A stretch of 64,000 nt of DNA from Pseudopithomyces maydicus (Eukaryota; Ascomycota; Dothideomycetes; Pleosporales; Didymosphaeriaceae), in NCBI GenBank assembly GCA_026873275.1, contig JANTUC010000003.1:744001-808000 (forward strand), in the 5' to 3' direction. Shown here piece after piece: positions 55,673-64,000 of the stretch (its first letter is position 1; each line of letters opens with the position of its first letter). The translations under genes and the position numbers were made by a program. Below the pieces are notes generated by a model. It worked only from the letters and a program-made list of their open reading frames with translations, was not told the DNA's origin and ran no database searches.

Positions 55673-58645
55673 TCAACCCCATGCCCATCTCTCCTCATCC
55701 AATCTTGTGCCCTCCTCCCAACATTTTTCTACCCACTCTATGCCTACTCTCCTTGCTAGTCCCTTGACCCCCGATGTCCCTTCGCTCCGGTATTCCTCAT
55801 TGGGAACAACCATGTGAGTAACACCCTCCTCTGCTTCTTCTGCAATCGAACCCCCAGCATACACAATGTAATTTCTCACCAGCTTGACCCTGAGCGTCCA
55901 GTTCAAATCTTCCACGCTCGCAAACCCAAACTTGGTATTTGTGAACATGTAATTTTTTAGATTCGTCATCTCATGTGCGTGTTCTTCCAACTGATTTATG
56001 AACAAATCCCTATCGAAAGTTTTTCCTTCATTTTTTTTCGGCATTCCAGCAAGAATCTCACGCATCTCTTCCGCGTCGAAAACATCGCGAGCATAAGGAT
56101 CACCGTTCTCGTCAATATTAGCTTCGACTTCGAGCTGCTGGTCGTCGAGCAGATAGAACATGTGACGGTTTGCTTCGTATGGGAGTATATAAGGAAGAGG
56201 GGCCTTGTCAATTTCGTTCTGCCGTATCGAGTCATGGATCCAAATGGGTTTGACGATATTCTTGTTAGCACGTTTCTCAAGGGAAGACACTTTGACAAGG
56301 CGTTTATCTGCGATGATGACGAGATTGGGTGCTTCGGTATCACGCTGGACGATCTGAGCACCGTGTGCCTTGACGAGTGCCTCGAGATCCGCTTTAGGCT
56401 TTTTAGTAGGCGAGACCTGATCCGTCATTATGTAGAATTGGAGGCCTTCAAAGAGCTTAGAAGAGGGACCGGCATATTGGGTCGTTACTGAATCGGCACC
56501 TGCGACTACCAAAGGCTTTTTGGTAGTGCGAGCTTTCTTTCGGCGCGATTGTTCAATCTTGAATTCTTTCTCTTTGTCAGCGTGCTCGGTCTCTGCCGCG
56601 TGCTTCACTTCGTAAAATTCGTCAATGGAAAGTCCCTGGTTCCAAGATTTATCTGTGCGCAAAGCTTTGAAGCGTGGAAAACGCAGAGTCAGATTAAGCC
56701 GAAACTTGTCACTCGCTTCGACGGAGGCAGCTTTACATTCCAAAACGACGGAGTCGGATGGGTGAATCCACTGGTCTGGACGCTCGTGTTGCCTGTTTGC
56801 TTCGTGACCACCCAATTCGATAAGCCCCGGCGGTCGTCTCTGGTCCCAGTCTTTCCATTTGCCCTCTGTCCTGCCTCTTATATTTGCATAATCTTCTCTG
56901 CTGAAACCTCCGCCGACTTTGAAGAAGGAGATGCACTTTCCATAATCGGGATCCTCTTCCTTGGCTTTCTTGTTGACGAGGAGTCCACATAGAAAGGAAG
57001 AGTGTGCGCCTCCTCGGTGGCCTGACCCAAAATATCCACCGATGACGACGCAATCTATCATCTCACCAAACTCTGACATGTATTCGGGTTTTACTTTGAC
57101 CCAGTCATCATTGCGCTCATTAAGTTTATACGCCGAGCGAGGGTTCTTGAGAACGAGACCTTCGGAGGCGTTTTCAACAACACGGCGGAGTTCCGGTTCG
57201 ACTTGGGATGGAGAATTCGCTTCAATGTAGGGATGAATCTCTAATCGGCGATGTACACCACTCACCGCGCTCTGTAGGGCAGTGCGTCTGTCACGTAGCG
57301 TGTATTGTGTGAGGAGTGTATCATTCAGGTAGAGACAATCAAAGACTCTGAACAAAGGGCGTTGACCAGTGTTTGACCCAGTGGTGTTGTCCTTTTCTGA
57401 TAAAGCAGCAGTTTTGAGCGTGCCGAAGCCAACGATGTGGTCGGTGTCCATGTCCCAGGTGATCATCTCACCGTCAAGAATGATATTGCGAATATTCTTG
57501 TGAAAGGCCTCTTTGATAAATCTAGTCAAAGCGCCGGCTTCTTCACCGCTAAAGTGCTTTCCGTAGAGGTAGGTGTAGTCTTTTGCTTTACGGGACCAGA
57601 AGCCGAACACACGACCCCCAGGAGCAGAAGGATCTTCCATCATGTGAAGTTGCATTCGCTCACCATCGAGCTTCTCTTCAATCCAGAAAGTATCGTCTTC
57701 CTCGGTGGGTTTGAGTTTGGACACAATCTTTTCAAAAGAACCGACTTTTGGTTGGAAAGCGGCTAGCTGGGGTTGGAAGCACTGCATGAGGTTGATACCC
57801 TTATCTTCTCCATCCAGACGGATATCCTGGTCGTACAACTCCCAGCAAACGCGCCGTAAATTAGATGATATATTAAACAAAGCCTCTGCATCGGGATGCC
57901 AGATGTCCAAGATTGTTCTCTCGGTTGCTCCGATTTTCATCTGTCTCAGAATGATGCGGATCAACCAAGTCATCTCGTCGGGGTTCATGCGTCGATAGAA
58001 CCTCTCAAAGATTTTAACCTGCTCCTTTTCTGCACCGACTTGGGATAATCGATCCAGGGTGTTGTTCACTTCCGCAATGGTCATGCTGCCGACTGCCGAC
58101 CGCATGGGCCGCTTAGAGAGCACTTCGTAGCATCTACCAGCAAAATCGCCCGCCGTCGAGGCCGCAGCCTTGTGTAGCTGGCCGGGAAGTTTCCAGTTGA
58201 TCATCTGCTTTGCATCATCGGAATCTTTGTTGATCTTGGTGACTTGGATCAAGATCTTTGCAATGGCCTTTTCCTTGAGCCCGTACATTGCGCGGTCCCG
58301 GTCCTTTTCAGGAATGATCAGTCTCATGGCCGGGTAGAAGTCGTTGCCAACTTCTTTGCGCCATCGGTCTATGTATCTTTGGATGATGTTGCGCTTCGCC
58401 TCGTGTGGATTAAGGTTCGAGTGGCCAGAGGGGCCCACTCTTCGACGGGGTCCTGTTGGTCTCCTGTTCTTGTTTGTGTCCATCAGTGGATCAAACAAGT
58501 CGCTGAACAGCGTGTGAAACGGAAGTGTTTTGTGCAGGTTGCCGGGCCTGTTCGGGTACTTCTCGTCCAAGTCGTCTTCTCCGCCGTACATGAGCGTCTG
58601 CTCCTTGACGGCGTCGACGTCCGGCATGGGCGTGTCCTCGGGCAT
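55673..58645 (-). CDS. LIG4: DNA ligase IV (non-homologous end joining)
   Basis: Intronless, 990 residues, complete. An N-terminal DNA-binding domain is followed by the adenylation domain with the active-site KLDG (Lys325, in EEKLDGERMQ). Motif III is in YTYLYGKHFSG, motif IV in ASEGLVLKNP, motif V in DDWVKVKPEY. Next come the OB domain and two BRCT domains (about 725-825 and 900-985) flanking the region that in other species binds the XRCC4/Lif1 partner. It joins double-strand breaks in the nucleus with Ku and XRCC4. The convergent repeat-RING gene ends only 255 bp away, and the EH-domain gene starts 343 bp away on the other side. Confidence 0.97.
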   Translation of the reverse strand: MPEDTPMPDVDAVKEQTLMYGGEDDLDEKYPNRPGNLHKTLPFHTLFSDLFDPLMDTNKNRRPTGPRRRVGPSGHSNLNPHEAKRNIIQRYIDRWRKEVGNDFYPAMRLIIPEKDRDRAMYGLKEKAIAKILIQVTKINKDSDDAKQMINWKLPGQLHKAAASTAGDFAGRCYEVLSKRPMRSAVGSMTIAEVNNTLDRLSQVGAEKEQVKIFERFYRRMNPDEMTWLIRIILRQMKIGATERTILDIWHPDAEALFNISSNLRRVCWELYDQDIRLDGEDKGINLMQCFQPQLAAFQPKVGSFEKIVSKLKPTEEDDTFWIEEKLDGERMQLHMMEDPSAPGGRVFGFWSRKAKDYTYLYGKHFSGEEAGALTRFIKEAFHKNIRNIILDGEMITWDMDTDHIVGFGTLKTAALSEKDNTTGSNTGQRPLFRVFDCLYLNDTLLTQYTLRDRRTALQSAVSGVHRRLEIHPYIEANSPSQVEPELRRVVENASEGLVLKNPRSAYKLNERNDDWVKVKPEYMSEFGEMIDCVVIGGYFGSGHRGGAHSSFLCGLLVNKKAKEEDPDYGKCISFFKVGGGFSREDYANIRGRTEGKWKDWDQRRPPGLIELGGHEANRQHERPDQWIHPSDSVVLECKAASVEASDKFRLNLTLRFPRFKALRTDKSWNQGLSIDEFYEVKHAAETEHADKEKEFKIEQSRRKKARTTKKPLVVAGADSVTTQYAGPSSKLFEGLQFYIMTDQVSPTKKPKADLEALVKAHGAQIVQRDTEAPNLVIIADKRLVKVSSLEKRANKNIVKPIWIHDSIRQNEIDKAPLPYILPYEANRHMFYLLDDQQLEVEANIDENGDPYARDVFDAEEMREILAGMPKKNEGKTFDRDLFINQLEEHAHEMTNLKNYMFTNTKFGFASVEDLNWTLRVKLVRNYIVYAGGSIAEEAEEGVTHMVVPNEEYRSEGTSGVKGLARRVGIEWVEKCWEEGTRLDEERWAWG

Positions 58646-58988
58646 GGCGGATGTGGTATTACTGAGAGAGAAGCACTGAGCCGGGCGATGTTTGTTGGTG
58701 CACGTTGGGGCGTAGTGTAGGCAACAACGCCCGACGCGATCACGTAATCACGTGAGGACCGGGGGCCAATTAATGGCGGGCTGGGGCCTCAGGCATGATC
58801 CTCGGCGCTGGCTGTGCATTGTTGTCCACGCTCGCCTTTGACATCCTCTCTCACCGCAGTCTTTCGTTCAGTTGCGTCTGGTTGCTTTCCGAAGCTGCTG
58901 CTCCTGCCGCTGCTCTACACATGCAGGTGGCCAGACACTTAGCCCCTAGTTCTGCTGCATTTATCGTCCTCCATCCAATGGGCACTCG
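58646..58988. promoter_or_regulatory. Divergent promoter of LIG4 and IRS4-like gene
   Basis: 343 bp between two divergent start codons. Near 58737-58755 two copies of ATCACGT stand side by side; the second forms the E-box palindrome CACGTG. These are candidate bHLH sites; not tested. Confidence 0.45.
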
Positions 58989-61340
58989 ATGAGCGCCCGC
59001 AACACGCCTCTGGTTCCGCAACCTACCGGCGACACGCAATACAATGTCCGGGACGCTGCCCTGCGTGGCGCCTCTTCCGCCTTCTCAAAGCCGCCCGTGA
59101 AGCCCAAGCCCCAGACCAACACATACACGGGCGGGGGCAATGGCGCGCTGCTCGCAGCCACCAAAGTAGGCACCGGGGGTCCGCCCCGAAACCCCACGCC
59201 TTCAGGGCTGCAGACGCCGGTGCGCAGGGACTGGACGGGAGGGAGCACGAGGAGCGCTGCTAGGTCTTATGTCTCGCCCATGCAGCCGCTGAGTACGCGA
59301 AGACAACAAGCTCGCCAGCTGAAGCTTGACTGACATGCAATGCTAGGCAAATCGAGCAGCTCCAGTAATCTTGCAGTGCCCGACGAAACTTCCCTCTCGC
59401 CCGTTCCCTCGCCCTCGAACATTGCTGCGAAGCTTGCCGCCGCCAGGTACAGTCCTATGAAACCCATATCCCAGCCCTCGCCCGTACCTTTCATGTCGGA
59501 AAGAGCGGCGAACGAACGAGATGTCCTTCCGCCACCAGGAAGCGTGGGGAGCGTGCTGGCGAGGCTGGACTCGAGGCAGCAGAACGTGTCTACGGGGACG
59601 AGAAGAGAGGAGGCCAAGCCCGATCCAGTCGCGGTTGCACGAGCACTGCATGCGGGCATGGACAGACCCACGGATGAGACACCGATACCCCCGACCAGCT
59701 CTCTGGTCAACATGTTCGAGCAGACTCGGCCAGCCTCACAGGCGAGCCCCACGCCTGTGCGTTCACCAAAACCCAAGCGCGCCATCAAGCTCCCTCCGGA
59801 ACCCAAGGATGGCGGTCCGCTCGAGAAACAGCGTACCAGGACGCCTCCTCCCGTGAAGCCGAAGCCGAAGCCTCGCTCAGATCCACCTCTCTCTACTGAT
59901 GGATCCGTCGAAACCACAAGCTTCAAAGCACTACGGAAAGACACATTTGGGTCTCCCGCTCTGGCTCCCGCTTTCACGCCAAAGACTTCAGAGAATGCAG
60001 TGGCTCAAACTGCGGACACTCGGCCGAAACCGCCGCCAAAGAAAAGGTCTCAATCTCGCCCAAAGGTATGTCACTAGGAATGTAATCTCTTCTGTCTGGG
60101 AAATCCGCCATACCCCGTAACAGCCATGTATCACTGCTGACGCATTGTGCAGTCCGAAGACCTATCACAACCTATTTCGCACCATAACCGGCGATTGTCT
60201 TCGTCGTTAAGCCATCGCGAAATACCGTCGTCTCCATCGTCCTTCGTATCCGCGAAGGAAACCCAGGACGAGAGACCCAAGCCCAAGCCGACGATACCAC
60301 CACCACGACGATCCGCAAAACCGATACAGGGGCTAGATACAGCTCAACCTCGACCCCAGACCGCCTCACCGCTGCCGATACTCTCACCTACGCGTCCCCG
60401 TACACAGTCGAAACCTACATCGCCATTGCCACCACCTACTCAATTCACTCCTCCTAGGAGAGCCTCAGTGTCCGGGGCTTCCACCCCAACCGGTAGTGTT
60501 TATCATTCCAATTACCAACGGGAGTCCGCAAGAGCCATCACAAAGCACATGACTGGTGAGAGCCTCTCCAGCGCGATCATGGGAGCAGCTCTAGCATCTT
60601 CTCGCAACGCATCACCAGCTCGGCCTTACTCACCCTACGACAACCTTCTCGCAACGCCACCTCTTCCCGTACGTAAGCATCATTTCAACCATTCGCCTTT
60701 TGGTCGCTCTCCCTCACCACCGAAATCGAAGCCGGCACCGTCTGGTAAATTACGCACGACGATGCGCAAGGACCCATCTTCCTCCGAAGACGAGGAAGGC
60801 GAGAAGTACAAGCGCAAAGGTACACGCATAATGGGCATGGGCCGCAAGCATCCCAATAAGCACCACGAAGGTACTCGGAAGCGATGGCGTGACCAGATCA
60901 CAGAGCGCGAACGTAAACGCTACGAAGGCGTCTGGGCCGCCAACAAAGGGCTTTTCGTCTCGACTTTACCTACGCCACCTTCTTCCCGCGAGTCGTCTCG
61001 CGCGCCGCAACAGCGCCCTGATGACGATCCTTCACTCGATGTATTGGACCTCGTAACGAGGGACATTTGGAGTCGCAGCCGGTTACCTGATCACGTCCTC
61101 GAGGAAGTGTGGGATCTCGTGGACGGAAGGGGTATCGGACGCCTCCGACGCGAAGAGTTTGTTGTGGGCTTGTGGCTGGTTGATCAGAGGCTGAAAGGGA
61201 GGAAGCTCCCTGTCAGGGTCAGTGATAGCGTGTGGGGAAGTGTGAGAGGTGCAGCGGGCGTTAAGGTCAAGGTTGGGGACCGCCATTCGCATTCCCATTC
61301 GCACAAGCCGCATAAGCAGCTGGTGGTGAAGAGACCTTAG
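58989..61340 (+). CDS. IRS4: EH-domain protein of the IRS4/TAX4 family
   Basis: Three exons, 58989-59292, 59347-60065 and 60153-61340, give 736 residues with matching phases. Most of the protein is disordered, with repeated PPVKPKP and SPP motifs that could bind SH3 partners. The C-terminus has a basic patch (GTRKRWRDQITERERKRYEG) followed by one EH domain (residues about 625-715; VTRDIWSRSRLPDHVLEEVW, VDGRGIGRLRREEF). In yeast Irs4 and Tax4 activate the phosphatase Inp51 and affect phosphatidylinositol-4,5-bisphosphate, wall integrity and autophagy. The short first exon joins at AG created by GTACGC and TAG borders. Good match; the yeast role is transferred by family. Confidence 0.88.
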
Positions 61341-61536
61341 ATTGACGTTGGTGGCAGTGGACGTTATGGTTTAAGTAGCCTTTGTTGAGCATCACGTAGT
61401 ACTAGTGAGATCTACGTGGTTTCTGTAGCATAGACGAGATACCCATAGTACTTGGCTTAAATGCATTCACTTTGTTAAGATGGATATATATCAGCCAGCA
61501 TGTGCACATCCATACGTGTAACCGCCGTCTCGTGCG

Positions 61537-63178
61537 CTACTTCCGCGCATCCGTCCATTGCCTCATCCAATTTTCCATCGTGCTGCTTTTCTCAGCATCA
61601 GAGAGAGTATGCGGGGCTTGCATCTCATGTGATGCCTGAGGATACGCAGATGGCGGCGCCGGTGCCGAATTGGGGACATTCCCTTGCTCCTGTTGCTGCC
61701 ACTCGGTCACCCAGCGGTCGAACGCGCGGATTTTCTCAGCGGTCGACCACGCGCTGGGTGCATCTCCATCCGCGCCGAAGGATGGTTGAGCCATGCTCGG
61801 TACCTTCTTCTCGTCTTGCTGACCCTGGTGCTCACCTAGCCCAACGCCCTGCTGGAATTCGCGCACCCAGCGATCCATCGAGGCATCTGCATTCGTCCCA
61901 GTGATAGAAGCCGGGTGGGGTTGTGATACAACCGCTTGTCGCTGCTGCTGCTGTTCGAGCAGTCCAACGCCTCGTACGAATGAGCTCGAAGCCCAGAAAC
62001 CCCCGCTGAAATCAAGATCGTACCAATAATTCACGGCACAACACAGGCCTTCGTCGTTGCACGACTGCGACACCTTGTGGTACCACAGTGCGGGCAGGTA
62101 CAACATATCACCCTCGTCTAGCGAGACTCTCAACGGGCGGGAGTCCCGCGAGTACGGTGTGGCGTGCGCGTTTGGTTGGTCTGGATCCCACGTTGCGAAT
62201 GGGACGTATGTACCCTGATGCTCTCCCTCCTCCGACTCGTCGATTTGGACGACTAGGTCCTCTTTTTTGAGTATGTCTATATCGGTATGAGGACCAGCAT
62301 ACGCATATGTAGCAGCCAGAACAGCCTTCTCATTGACACAAGGTGCCTCGACAGGCGGGAGGAGTACGAAGTGTTTGCGGCCTAGAACTTGCACGTATAC
62401 GTTTTCGTAGTTATCTTTGTGCAGAGCGGTTGTGCTCGCAGCATTCCCGAGCCAGAAATTAATAGCATCGGGGTCCTTCTCAAGCGCTATGCGCGCCCAT
62501 GGAATACTCGGGGGGACGTCTTCGAACAGTGTTGCGTACTCTCCGCGAAGATTGTCATTTTGCGTTTGGAGGTAGTGAGTCGGACCTGTGTACGCAGGAT
62601 CCAGGGCTTGTGTTTTGATCTTATCCATGGCGTGGGAGAAGGGTTCACTGCGTTCGAGCGGCTTGACGAAGACGGCGCCGGAGGGGGAAGGTGAAGGATG
62701 GAATCTGCGTTGCCATGAGGGGTGATGGCAACATTAACGTTGGTGTCGCGTAGGATTTGGCGAAGGTAATCTGAATTCCATTTCTTATGGGAAGGCCATG
62801 TTGCTGCGGCTTTGCGGACTACGAAGGGGCGGTTGCGCGCGACGTAGCGCATGAACTCGAGAGGTGACGGCTCTGCATCGAGCTCGTCGATGGCGGTGGG
62901 GTTCAGGTCGTGGTATGTGGTTATGAGATCTGGTCAATGTAAGAGGACGTTACAAAAGATTATACTTGATCAGGATAGAGAAAGCTAGTATGAGGGAGGA
63001 AATGGAAAGCACCTCTTACAGCATCGTGAAGGTTTCCTTGCCCGTCAAAACCGGTGGGGGCAGGCCTGGTGAAGGTTAGCCGGTCATGACGTTATTTTTG
63101 GAGAACATCAACAGAATCTTACTTTGGAAGAGCTTGCTCCGGGCTCTTCAGCCCTGCTATCCTGGACTGTTCCATCAT
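61537..63178 (-). CDS. JmjC-domain dioxygenase (JMJD7-like), frame broken by one missing base
   Basis: Minus-strand exons 63178-63123, 63065-63013 and 62929-61537; phases match at both introns, and the total is one base short of 501 codons. The N-terminus (MMEQSRIAGLKSPEQ, then GFDGQGNLHDAVR) leads to EPSPLEFMRYVARNRPFVVR. The JmjC core has the iron ligands HKD in TALHKDNYENVYVQ and a distal His in LPALWYHKVSQS. The C-terminal extension carries three short repeats (MDRWVREFQQ, FDRWVTEWQQ, MENWMRQW) separated by Gln/Pro-rich linkers. JMJD7-type enzymes hydroxylate proteins with Fe(II) and 2-oxoglutarate. The slip is in the G run 62683-62687 (C on the coding strand). Without the missing base the JmjC core would only be made from an internal ATG at 62628. 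Confidence 0.85.
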
Positions 63179-63356
63179 GACAGTGCAGTGTCGGGGTGGG
63201 GTTGCGCTTTTCGAAGTGGGATGATGACGGAGTTAAGCATCTCGGCGCTCCGAGCTTTCGAAGCTTGTGAGAGCTCCCAGCTCCAACATTTCCCAGACCC
63301 TCTCAATGCAATTCCGATAACCTACCCCTAGCAGACACCACACCACATTCCTCACA
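63179..63356. promoter_or_regulatory. Divergent promoter of JmjC and peptidase genes
   Basis: Only 178 bp separate the two divergent ATGs. No specific motif assigned. Confidence 0.5.
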
Positions 63357-64000
63357 ATGCCACCTCCTCGAATACGACCGTCGATTCTCACCATGTTCGC
63401 GCGCATGAAACCCTCGCAACGCCATCCTCTCTTCTTCTGCCAACACCAGCCAAGCTCCACCCTCTCCCGCCTCCACATACTCCGCTCGAGCGCCCTCTCC
63501 CCCTTCACTCGCCCCTTTATAAATGCCGTAAAGATCTTTCTCGCCGTTCACCTTGTGACCTCATACATTGGCACCATCGGCCCTACCAACGGCATCAGCA
63601 TGGTGCCCACCATACCGCACAACTACATCTCGACGCCATTCATCTTGGAATCTCGCCTACACCGTCGCGGACGTGGCATTGCGCCTGGCGACGTCGTTAC
63701 ATATTCGACCCCTACAAACCCAGCCATCACAGGTTGCAAGCGCGTGATCGGCATGTCAGGAGATTTTGTCTCGGTGGTATCCGTCGCGCGGGAGAACGAA
63801 GATCTAGGGAAAGATGATGACGAGGGCGACTGGGCCAATGTGAAAGAAGAGGTTCTGCGGGTTCCCGAGGGGCACTGCTGGCTGGCTGGCGACAACCTCG
63901 AGTGGAGTAGGGATAGTAGGGTGTTTGGGCCGGTGCCGCTCAATCTGGTGAAGGGCAAGGTCATGGCTGTGGTGTGGCCGCCGAGTGCGTGGAAGGTTCT
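63357..64000 (+). CDS. S26 signal peptidase, mitochondrial inner-membrane-protease (Imp)-like, 3' truncated by window
   Basis: The frame from the ATG at 63357 is open to the window end (214 codons seen). A basic Ser/Arg-rich N-terminus without acids looks like a mitochondrial presequence. A hydrophobic segment (IFLAVHLVTSYIGTI) precedes the catalytic serine in GISMVPTIP. The general-base lysine is in GCKRVIGMSGD, and the last S26 box in GDNLEWSRDSRVFGP. These order and spacing match the Imp1/Imp2 subunits that remove sorting signals in the intermembrane space. The RDSR box with GKV fits Imp1 slightly better, but I do not assign the subunit. An acidic insert (ENEDLGKDDDEGDW) between boxes is longer than usual. 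Confidence 0.85.
   Translation, partial: MPPPRIRPSILTMFARMKPSQRHPLFFCQHQPSSTLSRLHILRSSALSPFTRPFINAVKIFLAVHLVTSYIGTIGPTNGISMVPTIPHNYISTPFILESRLHRRGRGIAPGDVVTYSTPTNPAITGCKRVIGMSGDFVSVVSVARENEDLGKDDDEGDWANVKEEVLRVPEGHCWLAGDNLEWSRDSRVFGPVPLNLVKGKVMAVVWPPSAWKV

Noticed and set aside
1..64000. tRNA genes, rRNA, CRISPR arrays, transposons with terminal repeats
   Set aside because: None recognised by eye on either strand. A tRNAscan and repeat search would be decisive; CRISPR is not expected in a fungal nuclear genome.

Overview
The window looks like nuclear DNA of a filamentous ascomycete, probably a Dothideomycete (the class is an inference). It has compact genes with short introns (mostly 47-140 bp), GT donors, CTRAC-type branch sites and AG acceptors. 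The families are typical of such fungi: CFEM-type Pth11-like receptor, CBM18 chitin-binding secreted protein, GH75 chitosanase, heme-thiolate peroxygenase, expanded RING-H2 proteins and a PCA1-type metal ATPase. I rebuilt about 29 genes, most by joining exons at visible splice sites and checking that reading phase is kept.

Layout. 1-6 kb: 3' part of the Hcs1/SMUBP2-type helicase and a disordered coiled-coil protein. 7-12 kb: secreted chitin-binding protein and a CFEM receptor, both on the minus strand. 13-22 kb: a metabolic group of short-chain dehydrogenase, FAD monooxygenase, sugar-type MFS transporter and cytochrome P450, with no backbone synthase. 23-29 kb: GH131-type glucanase, Ubc6-type ER ubiquitin-conjugating enzyme, ER heme oxygenase, alpha/beta hydrolase and an unrecognised protein. 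29.5-38 kb: a gene-sparse, AT-richer stretch holding a small membrane protein, a RING-H2 protein and a four-exon peroxygenase gene that has no single long reading frame. 38-47 kb: chitosanase, IFI6/IFI27-like protein, acidic/basic C-tail protein, NAD epimerase, GT31-like glycosyltransferase, a small 'N-acetylglutamate synthase'-type protein and a glycine-rich membrane protein. 47.6-55.4 kb: two further RING proteins flanking a PCA1-like P1B ATPase with a cysteine-pair-rich N-terminus. 55.6-64 kb: conserved housekeeping genes DNA ligase IV, IRS4-like EH protein, JmjC protein and an inner-membrane-protease-like peptidase cut by the window end.

The strongest window-wide signal is that ten otherwise well-conserved gene models are each broken by one or two single-base losses, thirteen in all. 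Every one is a loss and none is a gain, and most lie in G or C runs. In all these genes the splice sites and the rest of the frame are intact. This fits undercalled homopolymers in the assembly better than real pseudogenes, so these genes should be read as probably functional until checked. Biological points of most interest are the hidden peroxygenase, a CFEM receptor lacking exactly two of the eight CFEM cysteines, two RING domains with Asp as last zinc ligand, a 16/18-residue tandem-repeat RING protein, and a perfect 12-bp inverted repeat in the divergent heme oxygenase/esterase promoter.
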